Below, one piece after another: positions 11,945 through 25,051 of a stretch of DNA of 64,000 nt. Each line of letters begins with the position of its first letter. Position 1 is the stretch's first letter. The translations under genes were made by a program, and so were the position numbers. The stretch is from Lobosporangium transversale. Taxonomy: Eukaryota > Mortierellomycota > Mortierellomycetes > Mortierellales > Mortierellaceae. The DNA lies in assembly GCF_002105155.1 (NCBI RefSeq), contig NW_019028984.1, positions 682,001 through 746,000 on the forward strand. The letters are read 5' to 3'. The notes below the pieces were generated by a model. That model saw only the letters and a program-made list of their open reading frames with translations. It was not told where the DNA came from and ran no database searches.

Positions 11945-13866
11945 TTACAAGATGAGGCACTTCTTCGACCTCTTGGAAGGTTGGACGGGGCAGAGAACAG
12001 CACGAATGGCCTCGTCAAAGACATTCTTCAAACCCTTCTGGGTCAATGCAGAGCACTCGAGGTAACGGACAGCAGCAATCTCCTTGGCCATCTGGAGTCC
12101 TTGAGGGTATGAAATAGGGACCATGCGCTTCTCGTTCAGCTTCTCCAGTGTGTCTTTATCCTCACGCAAATCCAACTTGGTACCGACGAGGATAGTGGGG
12201 ACATTGGGTGCATGATGTTTGATCTCAGGAGCCCACTAGTTAACAGAGAGCAATCATTTTATCAAAATTGAATTAGCCGCTAGAAACAAAAAACATCTGA
12301 TATAGTTTGTGGTTCAAGTCTAAAAAAATCCATGCTCGAAGAGTGCATCCAAGGAGTGTATCCATAGTGTTCTGGTCTGTTGTAGAGATTACGTTCACAA
12401 CCATCAACCAGTCGTCATCCACTACCTCAAACCTCCCGCCGTTATATCCCCGTTTAAATTTCTGTAGCAGAAATCAGGAGGACTATGTTGTCATGATACC
12501 CCTAGCTTATCATGGGATTGCAAGTAATGGTCGGTGATAATGTAATGCTCTCGACTCGAAATTCTTGCCTCGGAATTTTTTTTTCTTTTTGTTTTGGGAA
12601 TGTATGTGCTCGAGCGACTGTCTAGGTTGTTGCGTTTCACCCCAGCATTGATCTTCATAAGAAATAGCCCAAATAGAAGAAATAAATACCTTTGTGTTGA
12701 CGTTCTCGAACGAAGGAGGGCTGACGAGAGAGAAGCAGATCAAAAAGATATCTGTCTGGGGGTATGAGAGAGGACGGAGACGATCATAATCCTCTTGACC
12801 TAAAGTCATTAATTACAAACAGATGCGATAAAACTGTTAGTATTCTACACTTCCTGTCCACCAATTCACATCTACACATCATAAATAACTGCATAAACAG
12901 TAGCACTTACCAGCGGTATCCCAGAGACCAAGACTAATGGGCTTTCCATCCACCATGATGTTGGCGGAATAGTTGTCAAACCTAACACCAGACAGTCAAG
13001 AAAATAAAATCAATAAAACAGAAAAAGATACCTCAATGAGCTACTGAATAGCCAACAGTATAAGGCCAGGCAGGCGAACCATGGAACTACATGGACCAGC
13101 TCCTATAAGGCCTATTGATAAATTTGATAGTAACAACTTACACCGTAGGGATATACTCTCCAGGAAAGGCATTGGTGGTGTAACTGATCAAAAGACAGGT
13201 CTAAGAGGTTACAGGCAAAAGCAGAGAAAACATGATAATATTAGCCACATAAAATAAAAAAGCTGGAGAGAAGGTTTGAGAGAAAGGCTTTCAAAGAGGA
13301 TTGAACACGAGGACTGGGTGTGTGTTGTGTACAGAAAAACATTCAACGGTCTGTGGTTATCCTTACCTTTCCGACAGCACCATCTGAAAACAGAAGAGGA
13401 TGAGATAAAGTACATGAAAGTATGAAAGCAAATGATAGTTAGCAAAGATGAAGTCCGTAATAGGGAGTACTGAAAGAATGGTCATGTGGATTAAGCATCA
13501 ATAGTCATCATCTCTCATCATCCTCCCTCATCATTCTAATTGATTTTGACTTCATCATCCAGTTCGTCATCCTTATCATCATCCAGAGTTCCTGAAAGAT
13601 GAGGAAGTATATGAGGTAGGAGCATCATCAGTAGGAATAATGCAGTCAGTCCATGTTGTTGATAGACCGAGATTCGAGTGATGACTTCCATTGCTATTTT
13701 TTTTTTCTTTTTTTCTTCTTGCTCTGGTCTTTTTTTTCGTCAGCGATAAAGCATTGACTAAAAGTGCATGGTGTATGGAGGACCTATTATATTTCTTGTT
13801 TTTGTTTTGTTTGGTTTGTATTGATTGTGATTTACCTCCGACGACGACACACTTGATAGCCTGCAT
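11945..13866 (-). CDS. RAC1: Rac1-type Rho GTPase
   Basis: This is a small GTPase that switches between GDP and GTP states at the plasma membrane and controls actin, NADPH oxidase and polar growth. The spliced protein (about 195 residues, the usual length) is split over about seven exons. The pieces are [10 protein letters not shown], then DGAVGK (P-loop), [20 protein letters not shown] (switch I), and [20 protein letters not shown] followed by DTAG (switch II). Next come [36 protein letters not shown], then [20 protein letters not shown] and [20 protein letters not shown]. The C-terminus is Lys/Arg-rich and ends in CLIL, a CAAX box whose final Leu predicts geranylgeranylation. The Rho insert helix is present. 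It resembles Rac more than Cdc42 (NLGLWDTAG-like and TKLDLR segments). Its promoter region is shared with ALG10, 450 bases away on the other strand. Confidence 0.95.
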
Positions 13867-14315
13867 GATGCACTAAAGGAGGGCAGATGGTGAAACTGGT
13901 TGTATGTATGAATAAATGTGCGTATAGGGTTAAGGTAAGAAGTGATGTTGATGGTGGCTGATCAGTAAAAAGAGAAAGAGAAAGAGGTGAAAAAAGGAGC
14001 AAAAGAGAGAAGAAATGCACGCAAAAGGCTGACGTTAAGGAGAATGAGTTTGTCAATGAAAGAGGCTAACTTTATACCCCGTAAGGACAACCCCATTGGA
14101 TCCAATCCTGACCAATTTGCATGTAAATTTGAATAAAGTAAAATACAGTTGTAGTCTGGATGGTGAGTATGAATACATTTTAAGAAAAGGCTCTCTCGCA
14201 TGCTCACAAAAAACGCTTTTTTAAACGCTGCTCTCTTGACTATTCGCCTGCCTGTCTCCTTCCTTTCGACCTCCGTCTGCTTTTTACAAGCAATATAAAA
14301 AGAAAACATCTCTTC

Positions 14316-16461
14316 ATGTCACGCATGAGAATTCCCGTAATCCTTGTTGTAGTCCATCTGGTGGTCCTGATCATCCTTGCGAGAACATGGTACTCAGCAC
14401 AGCCACAATCGTACATGGTAAATATAAAGTAAACATGAAGGGGATTTTTTTGGTGCTCTTCTGAATAGCTTCTACGACAAATTACTCCTTTTTTTAGCAA
14501 AAGTAAAAATTAGTAAAAGCTATTTAATAAAATAAAAATAAAAGTAAGATTGCACATTGACCTTCTATTGTCAACTTCTAGGATGAGATTTTCCATGTGC
14601 CTCAGGCGCAGCGCTACTGTCAAGGAGACTACTGGACCTGGGACCCAAAATTGACCACACCTCCTGCTTTGTATGTCTATCATAAGAATACTTTCTCCAT
14701 ATTAAAGCTAGATCAAACTTTTTTTTTCTTCGCCTATTTCAACTTACCAGTGTGCATTCCTTTTGATGCTGCTGATAGATATGTCATTAGCAATCTACTC
14801 CTCTTTGCCACTGGTCAACGTCCAATTTGTTCTACTCTTCTACTTCGACTCACAAATTTGATTTATCCCTTCTTGACCCTCTATGCCTTGGTTGGACTGC
14901 TCAAAGAGCTCCATCCGCGTCTTAATTACCAGGAACGCTTTACCGCCGCTGCAGTCGTCATTTGTCTCCCTACTCTTTACTTCTTTAACTTAATGTATTA
15001 CACTGATGGAGGCAGTACTGCATTCGTGCTTATTTCGTGGCTGGCAGCCAAAAGGCGCCACCACTTTTTAGCAGCGCTGGTATGATATACCATTCTTCTT
15101 CAAATCAAGAGCTTCTCAATATCAAATGTATGAAGTGTTAGGATGTAACACTAACGCGTGAAAATTGAAATCTAGGGATCAGCTGTGGCCGTGACCTTCC
15201 GACAGACTAACATCATTTGGTCACTATTCATCCTCGGAACTACATTACTTGAACTTGCAGAACCAGAAGAACGTCGCCATTATGATCCCAAGGCCGCGTT
15301 CATTAGAACACCGTTACAGCTCGTCAACGCATTGAATGGCTTTATTCACATGTTGATATCTAGAATTCCAATTGTTCTTGTAATCAGTATTCCTTACTTT
15401 GGTCTACTAACAGCATTTGCTACATTTGTAAAATGGAATGGTGGCATTGTTCTGGGTATGCGGCATTTTTTCACCCGTGCCTGCTAATAACATTATAAAA
15501 AACAGACGTTTATCTATTCCTAACCACTTTTTACTGCAATATTACGGCTTTAGGCGATCGATCCAACCATGTCCCGACCCTTCATTTGGCTCAGCTACTC
15601 TACTTTTCCGCCTTCACAGCCGGACTATCCATCTTTGCTATTTTGGGCGCTGTGCCCTTAGCTCGGCTTTTACCAAAGTTTACGTTGAGGTACTGATCAT
15701 TCCACGTAACACATTTTTCATGTTAAGTAATAGCTGTCGATCGGTATTTTGTCTATATTGCTCATCTTCATCCATTCTGCCTCTAGATCCTGGCTGTTCA
15801 TCTCAATGATGACATTCACTTTAACTCTTTGTATCCGTAAATTCACGTAAGTTCTAATTATTAACAATAACATCAAATCTTAGCACCATTTGTAAATGTG
15901 CATTTATTAATCATTCTCTCCACTTACCCATTCTCTCTCGGATATTCTGGTAACTCAGGGTTGTACATCCATTCCTTTTGGCTGACAACAGACACTACAC
16001 TTTTTACATCTGGAAACTTCTATCAAAGCACAATGGAGTTCTTCTATATGCCTTAGTGCCTTTTTCTATTGTAGCTGCATGGTTTTGTTGGCAAGCTCTA
16101 GGTAATGGCACTGCGGGTTACTTGATGTACCTCTTCTGGCAGCTAAACCTAATCCTATCCCTAACATTCTTCTTCTCCTCGTCCTTTTACCATCACTTTA
16201 GCCACCGAGCAAACCATACTATGGCTGGCGGTTTACGGGATCGCAACCGCACTGACACTAATACCCTCTCCTTTGTTGGAATTCCGATACTTCATAATAC
16301 CATACTTGATTTACCGGCTCGCAATGCGCCAGCCGCGAGGAGTCTGGCTTGCACTCGAGTTTATAACATATACGATCATCAATGCTTTTACGATTTGGAT
16401 GTTCTTGAAGAGACCCTTTCGCTGGGCTCACGAAGAAGGAGTGCAACGATTCATGTGGTAG
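14316..16461 (+). CDS. ALG10: Dol-P-Glc alpha-1,2-glucosyltransferase
   Basis: ALG10 (yeast DIE2) adds the third and last glucose to the dolichol-linked oligosaccharide in the ER lumen before N-glycan transfer. Eight exons join in frame: 14316-14418, 14582-14670, 14779-15079, 15176-15455, 15554-15689, 15788-15846, 15959-16101 and 16202-16461. After an N-terminal signal anchor come the family blocks DEIFHVPQAQRYCQGDYWTW, DPKLTTPPAL, LLLRLTNLIYPFLTLY, FNLMYYTDGGS, VAVTFRQTNIIW, NHVPTLHLAQLLYF and VVHPFLLADNRHYTFYIWK. There are about a dozen hydrophobic segments. The acceptor at 14777/14778 is chosen because it restores PPALYVISN; without that intron the frame stays open but adds about 35 residues absent from the family. 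A second Met at 14325 could also be the start. The gene converges on SURF1. Confidence 0.93.
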
Positions 16462-16677
16462 ATGAACTCCTGTCGTCGAAGACAACCCCTTTACGAACTC
16501 AAAGGGGCCATTTGTTTACTTAATATCGCTGTTGGACTAGACAGAACAAGAAAAGACCATCAATATAATGTAGTACTGTCATGTTGTAATATCTAATACA
16601 TGCTATTATATTGCTTTTGCTTATAATACAACTCTATTGATCAAATAACTGCACAACGACTTTCTCTATTTCAGCTT

Positions 16678-18091
16678 TTACACATGACGAGGCAACATCT
16701 GCGGTGCCTTCTTAGTAGGTGGTGGCCTTCTCATCAAAATATAAAGCATCGCTGATGTCGCAATACAAAGCGAATACCTAAAAGATTGAAAAGAAAAAAA
16801 GAGAAATTAAGCATCCACTACTAAAATACATCATTTGAAAAAAAAAAAAAAAAAAAAAAAAAAAACTTCTCTTCATGTAGTTTAGCTACATACCAAGTAA
16901 CGATATATTCTTTGTGATTATTACGAAGTTCTACAACTGGGGAACGTCCAACAGGAATGTTCTTGTCAATCAGTTCAGACTTGATCAAGTGAGCAGGAGT
17001 GTCTATAGGTGGCGAATAAATACTCCCTCGATCATTAGTTCGTGTTGAAGCTATAAAAAAAATTACGCCCTTCCTCCCGTAATGTGCGTACTATACCTAG
17101 GAGCGTCTCCACGATGATAGGTTGAGCGTCGGATCTCTTGGCCATAGTTTCCAAATCCAGAGAGTACCACTCATTCTTTTCTGGTTTATTTTCCGGCACA
17201 AATGATGATGCTTTTTGTTCACCAGATCGAAGAAGACCCTCTACAGTTACCTCTCCTTCAATCAAACCATCCTTCCGAGTCGATTGATCCTTCTTCTCAC
17301 GAGGAACCCATCCTCGCCTTACAAGGATTTTAGATCTAAGGAATACAAAAGTAAATGCGTAAACATGTATATCTAGTAGCGCCTTTTAATAGCTAGTTTT
17401 CTTTTTTGTTCAACGCAAATATTACGCGTTAGGTCGCTCTAGTGGTGTAATCAGGAAATATCCTGGCTGTCCGTCACCTCTTGTCCTTGGCCCTAAAAGC
17501 ATTTCTTCATCATGTCGATAATGTCCTGTCACTTTGACCTTGCGATACTCAAAATCCTCGATTGCATCCAAACTATCATCCATTCAAGAGAAAAAAAAAA
17601 AAAAGTTTGTCTTTGTACATTTCGAATATCTTCATCGCCTCGTTTTATCCAAATAGCCTTGATAGCAATGATGATTATGAAATGGGCAATCTATCATACT
17701 TGACTTTGCGCGGTAAAGGGATAGCTTCTAGCAACATCCTTTCTTCCAAGCTCTCAATCAGACCAACCTTCCAACGTAGTCGTTGGACCTGCCAAGTACC
17801 CAAGCCAAATGTGATGATAGGGCAAAGAGCTAAGCCAATAGTTACTGGGGTCCAACGCCTCCTGCCAGTTTGTGTTCGCGAGGACTGCTGCAAAGTACTG
17901 TAGCATACTTGTTCCTGAACAACATACTGTGGTCTCTTCCAAGCACAGAGTTGTTGGCGGGTGGATTTGAGCGCTGGACCTGCAAACCATGTTGTCAATG
18001 CTCGTTTAACGATAATTGTATCCCCATGGCACCGAAGTTTTTGCTGTTTCTGCAGTAGGGAGCGTGTGATGCTCTGCAATAATAATGCCAT
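16678..18091 (-). CDS. SHY1: SURF1/Shy1 cytochrome oxidase assembly factor
   Basis: SURF1-family proteins sit in the mitochondrial inner membrane and help insert heme a into Cox1 during complex IV assembly. The N-terminus is Arg/Ser-rich and fits a mitochondrial presequence. The first transmembrane segment with the family signature follows (LALCPIITFGLGTWQVQRL). Later exons give FEYRKVKVTGHY, MLLGPRTRGDGQPGYFLITP, LVRRGWVPREKK, then VGRSPVVELRNNHKEYIVTW and a second membrane helix (YSLCIATSAMLYILM) before a short basic C-terminus. Five or more exons are needed. Two introns contain long T-runs in the sense strand (opposite the A-runs at about 17589 and 16839). Length and both membrane anchors are intact. 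Confidence 0.93.
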
Positions 18092-18248
18092 TGTGCTCGA
18101 TGCGATCTTAGTCTTGAATCATTACGGTTACATTCAGTTGATGTGGAACTTTAAAAAAAGACTGTGACTGGTAAATACAATCTTTAATATGCAACAGTGG
18201 TTTACCCACAAATACTCTGCTATTCAGATTTAAGATTTTCTCTTCTGT

Positions 18249-20597
18249 CTATTCCAAATTGGTTGAGTTTCTAAATGCATTATAAAAAGATGTTATATTA
18301 GCGACCAGAATAGAATATGAATATTGCGACGTTCAGTATGTTCTGCACAGCTTTCAGTCCAAAATTTAAGAGTGTTTACCCGTTGTAGCTGACTTCCCTG
18401 TCCTTCTTCTTATATCTATGTCGAAAGGAATTAAAATGTATGAATTTGCGCTTAAAAGAAAGAATATTCCATTATTAAACTAGCAAGAAAGTCTTACGAA
18501 TCAGATCTAGAGTCACGAGTCATATCGCTTGGACGGCCAGCACTATTGCTACCCTCATTGCCACTGCTTGCTAATGGGTTGTAATATGAGACAGTGGAAT
18601 ACGCACTTGAAGCCACTTTACCAACAAGACTAAGTGCTGACCAACCATATCCTAAGACTGTGGGGATTCCACCATCTCCTGTTCCTCTATAAGCTGAAGA
18701 CGATTTGGTCGTTTTCTATTGAAAAGTTAAAAGCAATCAATGAATTAGTAATGAATATCAAAATTAGGCCCGTTTAACCTCTAATGTCTTGTCTAAAACA
18801 AAAAATACCCTCAACACTAGTGTGGCGCTAGGACAAAGTTCCAGATCACGAAGCATCCTGGACTCGTCTGTAAATGTACGTGGAGGGATCAGTTGGACTA
18901 TGTTATAGGTGTCTTCATCCTCTTCTTGGTTCTAAGAAATGTCAATGATGGTCATGAGCCCAACCAGAGTCAGAAGCTGTATTATAATTCCCTTTATGAC
19001 AATGGAGTGTATGTCTTTTAAGATTTACCTGATTGATCCATTCCCTAACTTGTTCCAGCGTATCGGTCGCCTTGAAAGTATGGCGGACGCTAGAACCATC
19101 AAAAAGTCGAATGTTGAGTCGACTGGTATCATATGCAAGCGCAGGGGCCGCATCGTTACGGGCCTGTGTTAGACTTGAATTTTGGGCATGGATATCAGCC
19201 GGTGTGAGAACTTCCTGCTCCGTTGAGCTTCCTAATGCTGCGGTGGTGACTACAGCAGCTTGGGCCTTTTCCTTTTCAGCTTTTCGTCGAGCTTTATCTT
19301 CCTCAAGCGCCTGTTTAACGCGTCTCTTGTATTCAGCCTCCTCCCGTTTGTCCTTCTCCATCTGATCCTTAATTTTCTTGCTTTGCTTCTCAGCCAACTC
19401 CCTTTGCGCCTCAGAAAGAGCCTTGGAGGAAGATCGTCTGTCTTTCTCGCGCTGCTTTGCAGCCTAATGAATCCCAAAAATAAATATAATAAGCAGCTTA
19501 TCAGCACTGATCCTAATATTCGAAATAACCATTCCTGTATAAAGCTATTTTTTTCAATAAAAAGTCTTACTTCTAATTCTTCCTTTTCACGCTTCAGTTT
19601 CCGTTCCTTCATGAGCTCTTTCAGCCTATACATCATGATAAGAGGTAAATACTCCCAGAGCGGTTAATTTTCATTTCTTGGCAACACTCTAGGAATATTG
19701 TAATAAACGAGTCACCATCATTTTCTTACTCCTGCGCCTGACCAAATCTTGAATGCGAGCCTTCCACAATGGAAGATGGACTCGGCGATACGATGGCAGT
19801 GGATGTAGTAGTAGGTATCGACATCGTAGGAGTTACTGCTGTTAAGGACGCTGATGGTGCTGAAACAGATACGCTTACAAAATCGTTGCTTTCGTTTGGT
19901 TGTAGAGTTGTTGTGCTCGGCTCCGGTACCTGAGTCACTAGATCAGGAGAGGATGAGGTAGAAATATTCGCCATGCTAGTAGAAGCAGGCGTAGCAGTGG
20001 TACCTGGTGGAGGTGGGATTTGAAAATGCCCATCAACAGCTTTTTTGATCCTCTCTAGCATCTGGTCAATATCCACTGCGTTGTTTATGAAGTCCGTCAA
20101 CAGCCCGTTTCGAATAAGATAGAGTGCAGGTACGACCATAATAGGGACTACCAGGTGTATCAAAAATCCACATTAGTAAGTCTCTATGAAAGATCGAAGG
20201 ATGAGTTGCTGAGGCTAGGGTTAAAATCCTTATCTTCTTTGATAATAATGCTTACAGATCTGCCCAAACATCAATCCATCCGGCGAGTCCTTGATGAGTC
20301 GTAGCGAAATCACATTCATGTTTGATAGCTCTGACACGACTTTGGTATCCGAAAAACGACGTTCAAATTGATAACTCTCGCTCTCTTCGTTTGAATCTAA
20401 CAAACAGAATTAAAATATTTGTCAGTTATGGAGCCAGCAAGAGTTGAATGATAAATTATCTTAAACAATTGAAAGCTACCTTGAACAAGGCAAACCAACA
20501 AGACTGAGTCCTTAGTTTTTGCAGTGTCGACAGCAGCTGCCACAGATCCCTCGAACCAAGGATTGATTGAGACGTCTGTATCCTGAGAGTCTAACAT
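18249..20597 (-). CDS. UBXN4/erasin-type UBX domain protein
   Basis: UBX proteins recruit Cdc48/p97; UBXN4 (erasin) is an ER-anchored ERAD adaptor. The first exon reads MLDSQDTDVSINPWFEGSVA, like the family's start of a thioredoxin-like domain, which continues through SDTKVVSELSNMNVISLRLI and VPIMVVPALYLIRNGLL. Next come a Ser/Thr/Pro-rich linker and a charged coiled coil (residues roughly 200-330, Lys/Glu-rich). The UBX domain opens with SRLNIRLFDGSSVRHTF and contains TLEQVREWI, then IVQLIPPRTF in place of FPR, and LRDLELCPSATLVL. A hydrophobic segment (YGWSALSLVGKVASSAYSTV) follows and may be the ER hairpin. The protein ends in a short charged tail, with the last codons at 18249. Start 20597 was chosen over the upstream Met at 20702 because it matches the family start. 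Confidence 0.85.
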
Positions 20598-20964
20598 GTA
20601 TTCTACCTGACTTTTATTAATATAAAAGTATGCGAGTTTCTTTTTTGGATAGTACCGTCTGTACGCTTTTTTCTGGTTAGTCACTTGAAGGATGAATGAC
20701 AAGATGGAATGAAGAATGGGAACAAGAGACTTTTTGTTACTTTTTTATTTTTATTGCATGAATATTTTCTGACACAAAATTTGTACAGCAATTGGGCGCC
20801 CACAGGCACCACTCGAACAACTCAATCTAAAATACTGTAGTCGCAATGTGATCATTTTGATGGGGCACAAGGTTACTGACAAGTTACCCTTAATATGAGC
20901 TGTTACAGAGTAATGGCTACCCACATGTCAGAGCATCATTCTTCTCTCCACGTCCTCAATCATT

Positions 20965-22122
20965 ATGACCACCAATCCTTCTCGTCCTCGCTTCTCATTA
21001 CTCGACATTGTCAAACAATGTGACAGTTTTCCTTATGCATCTGATCCAAAGTTGAAGGAACTTTCGTTCCTAGATCTGATAGTGGATGACATTCCTATTG
21101 GGCGTATTCACACAACACTTGTTCCCCACCTTGAAACATTCAACCAGCAAACGCGACCAGTATTTCATATCACAGAGACGACTGTCTCTTTTATGCCTTG
21201 GTTATCTGACTATGATTCGCGCTCAGATGCTATTGCACAAATGCTGGTACCTTTTTTTGCTATTTAATTCGAAGAGGACTGATTCTCTATTCAACAACCA
21301 ACATGGCTATTTTTTGCGTCTGTGTTTTTACTAGAATATCTGGAGATATGACCTGAAAAATTTCCCGCCTCTCTCTGGATGGAGAGATGAGTTGTATGGC
21401 GTGTATACTCATAACACAGATCCAGCTACGACTAAAGATGGTGCAGCTCTGGCGATCGAACGATCAGCCTGTGTGCTCTTTGGTGTGCACGCCTATGGTG
21501 TTCATATGAACGGATATGTCCGCACAGGGCCTAACCCATGGGATGTCCAAATGTGGATTGCCCGTCGATCTCTCACTAAGCCAACCTATCCAGGTATGCT
21601 CGACAACATGGTGGCAGGCGGTATGTGCTTTGGTCATTCACCTTATTACACTGTTATCAAAGAGTCCATGGAGGAAGCCACGATCCCGCCCAACGTTGCT
21701 AAGAAGGCCTTTTCTGTTGGAACTATCTCCTATATTAAACTAAAGGATGGAACACAGACAGCACCAGAGACTCAGGTAAGAAATATCTATGAACTGTCTA
21801 AATCTCGATATCTTCTTCCGCTAATTTCTCCTCCTTTTAGATTGTGTACGATCTAGAGCTCTCAAAGGATATCACACCAACACCCTGTGATACTGAAGTA
21901 CAAGGTTTTCAATTGTGGACTATGGATCAAGTGCTGGAGGCAATTCGCTTAGGCGAGTTCAAACCCAATTGTGCATGTGTCTGCCTGCATTTTATGATTC
22001 GACATTCTGTCATCACCCCTGAGAACGAACCTGATTACCTTAATATCATTCAACGTCTACATCGTTACATTGAATACCCAGGCCCTAAAAAATGGCCAAC
22101 CTTCAAGGAAGAGCCTCTTTAG
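20965..22122 (+). CDS. DUF4743 Nudix hydrolase, thiamin-damage type
   Basis: Three exons (20965-21246, 21335-21775, 21841-22122) give about 334 residues. The N-terminal DUF4743 domain leads into a Nudix domain. Yeast YJR142W and plant NUDT20/24 of this family hydrolyse toxic oxidised or degraded forms of thiamin diphosphate. The core reads YVRTGPNPWDVQMWIARRS, then TYPGMLDNMVAGGMCFGHSP and VIKESMEEATIP. The last piece is the Nudix helix, with Lys in place of the usual Arg and both metal-binding Glu residues kept. The C-terminal part has YDLELSKDITPTPCDTEVQG and ends in EEPL. It is divergent from the UBXN4-type gene, with 367 bases between the starts. In some yeasts this domain is fused to thiamin pyrophosphokinase; here it stands alone. 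Confidence 0.9.
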
Positions 22123-22345
22123 ACAACACAAATCCTTAGAATAATTACAATAGCAAAATAAATTATTTTATATTATTGTCATTATTTTATTGTTGTGTAA
22201 ATATTGGGTAGCATTGGCAACGAATGCGTGTTGGAGGGGTATTTGGATTGGAAAGTTGATTTGAAGAAGGAAAGTATGATACAGCATTATACAAACAAAG
22301 GGTCATTTGCGTCCACTTTTGCGAATCGACAAGCAACCTTTTGTA

Positions 22346-22376
<31 letters not shown>

Positions 22377-22413
22377 CAAAAAAAGAACTGAGCATGATTG
22401 ATTAACAGTCCTC

Positions 22414-25051
22414 TCAAGCGTTGGGAGCCACAACTCCAGATGCCGAGAGTGAGGGGTTGGGATTGATGGTATCAGCATTGGTGGTGTCCGAAGTAGTGTT
22501 ACTAGGCGCCTTGCCACCATCAAGTTCTTCCGGACCTAGTAAACCGCGGGCCCGGTTCTTGACGATCAGTAGACTCCTTTGTTCCAGCATACGCTCAAAC
22601 ACATCTCGTACAGTCTCCGTGATCGGTTCAAGACTCTCTTCCTCCTCTGCTTCTTCCTCTTCTTCCTCCTGCTGATCTCTATTGGCATCCACCTCTTCTT
22701 CTGATGAGGCCTTATAATTGCTATCCTCGTCCGTTACTGTTTCCAAATCAATTTCTGGATGGTCCTTGTCATCTTCCTTAGTCTTTGCAAGAGAGAGAGA
22801 TCCTGCCTCAAAGATCTCAGAAACATCACTAAGGTCTTGCTCCAAGGCCTCTTCACTCAAATCTGCATCCTCCTCCAAATTCTGCTCTTCGCTAAGAGCC
22901 TCAGACTCTGAAACTTCGTCTTCGGGGGCTAGTTGATCTGTTAGTGATTCATCGCCATCATCTGCCTCTTCGTCGATAAACTCTATCTCTGTAGCGCCTT
23001 CATCTCCTTGATCATCGTTAGGCTCACTACCTTCCTCTTCTGGGCCCTTATCGCCAACAGACTGCTTCCAGGTATCCTCAGAGCCATTGCTAGGATCCGA
23101 GTTTACTTCACTATCCTGCAGTGCCTCTTCAGTAAGGCCCTGGTCGTTCTCATATTCCTGTTCTTCAGCATCATTGTCAAAACCAAGGGATTCTTGGTCT
23201 GCGTCGTTATCTTGAGCGAAGTGTCGCTTGATAGGTAAGTTGTCTTTCATATCGTCATTGTTGCGCGGAGCATTTTGATCAGGGTGCTCCTCGGGATCTT
23301 CTTCATCTTCGTCCTCTGGAACCGGAAGAGGTGTTGTAGCACTAGGTGGCTGACGCGGACGATAGGAGGATGTCTCATTCACGATTTTATCAGCATGCTC
23401 AGGATCAAGCACCATAACAATCTTTTTGTAAGTTTGAAAACGCTTTCGTCCTCCCATGAAGTCTCTTCCAATGATACTACGATAGATGGCTGCAATAGCT
23501 TCGGCAGGGTTTTGCCCAGCATCTGCTCCATGGGGCGGAAGAACGAGCGCATCATGTCCTGTAAACGAATACAATTATTTATAATGAGCAACCAAGCCGA
23601 ATATAAGAAGCTATCACTATTGCACAATACGCGCGGCATCAATGTGATTTACCTTGACTAACTCCGACTTTCATGGCAGCCAGAATCCTTCGGCGCAAGA
23701 GGTCATCCTCTCCTTCGAGGAACTGAACTCCACCAAGCCCACCATCTTTTTCTTTGGTTTCCATCTTTGGAATAGGAGACACAGAAACTACGCTGATCCA
23801 TTCAAATCGATCCATAAATTCATAATCGTTGTCCCGGCCGCGACGAAACACAGCCTGGTTTGGGCAATAGATCCCACCAGAGTCTGAAAGTGGATAAAAT
23901 CTGCTACGTCGTGGTTCCTGATCAAGACACTGATGAATAGTAGTACGGCGGAAGAGATCAGCCTCATTGTCAGTTGCAGTATCAAGATGATAATCTATTT
24001 TTTTTTTTTATAAAAAAAAAAAGTTAATGTTCGTTTGCATATAAGAAAGAATAAAATCTTTTTTGTAATAAAATACACTAAAAGACGTACCACCTCCAGG
24101 AACGATGCTGTTACCAACATTGAGCATGACAGGACGATAACCTTCTTGTCGAAGTTTGACGGTTTGATCTAGTACGTTTCCAACCACGACGGTCACCTCT
24201 GGATCCCACTGCATATCAAGGACGAGTACATGGACATCGTCATTTTGATATGTGCTTGCACGGCGCGACCCAGCCATGAGTTTGACAGGATCAAGGTCAA
24301 CAACAAAACCATTAGAGTCTTTGTACTGCTTCTGTGCTAGCGCATGTAGAGTTTGGGCAAAGATCGAGTCAGGATGCAGATCGCGTCTGTTGGGATGATA
24401 CTGTTGAAATCGAGAAAGAGCTGCTGCTGCAGTGATTGCTGCACTATCGCCACTATTATGGCTTTTCTCGTTTGACTGGATGTGAAAAGAAGGAAAAGAA
24501 TGTCCACGCTGTTGCTGCTGCTTGTTTCTCCAGGCAATACATTCCTGAGAAGCATAGGAGATGGATGCCTGATGCTGGAGTGAAGCTCTGTAAGCCGAAA
24601 GAAGTCGTCTTCTATGTCTGAGTTTGCGCTCAATGTGGCGATAGAGTGCAGAAGGTGACTCGTTGAGGACCGTGCTATCGTATTGATGTTTTTGTAAATG
24701 ATGCTGAATCTCGAGAGAAAGTTCAAATTCAAAGTCGGCCTCCTGTAAAGCGCGCTCCTCGCGTGTGAGAGCTGAAGAGGAATCAAGGGCGGATGCGGGA
24801 GAAGGAGGAGGATTAGCACAGTCAAGTCCAAGCTGAAGATCGTTTTCTTCAAGATCTTGTTTGATTTGTGCACTCCTACTGCGAAGATGCTGTTCCTCCT
24901 GAAGCTGGTGCAACAACAGACCAGAACTTAAACCGCTATCACTATTGCTTTTACGGCCATATTGAGAGGAGGTGACTCTGGAGAAGGTGATAAGTGATAG
25001 CAAGAAGAGAAGGAGCAACACTAGGACAGACCAACGCATAGGCATTGCCAT
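22414..25051 (-). CDS. Membrane-anchored microbial-type PARG-like protein with acidic tail
   Basis: Three exons (25051-24091, 23994-23653, about 23560-22414) encode about 820 residues. Residues 1-25 form a signal peptide or signal anchor (RWSVLVLLLLFLLSLITF). A polar region follows, then the microbial-type PARG/DUF2263 fold: YRPVMLNVGNSIVPGG, then DNEADLFRRTTIHQCLDQEP, GGIYCPNQAVFRRG, WISVVSVSPIP, and GHDALVLPPHGADAGQNPAE. PARG enzymes remove ADP-ribose chains from proteins. The usual Gln-Glu-Glu that follows the Gly-rich loop reads Asn-Glu-Ala, so activity is doubtful. The last 250 residues are extremely rich in Asp and Glu and end in VVAPNA. A secretory-pathway location is inferred from the N-terminus only. 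An A/T run of about 28 lies just past the stop. Confidence 0.75.

Noticed and set aside
22421-23238. Several Ser-rich plus-strand frames
   Set aside because: Antisense shadows of the Asp/Glu-rich tail of the PARG-like gene.
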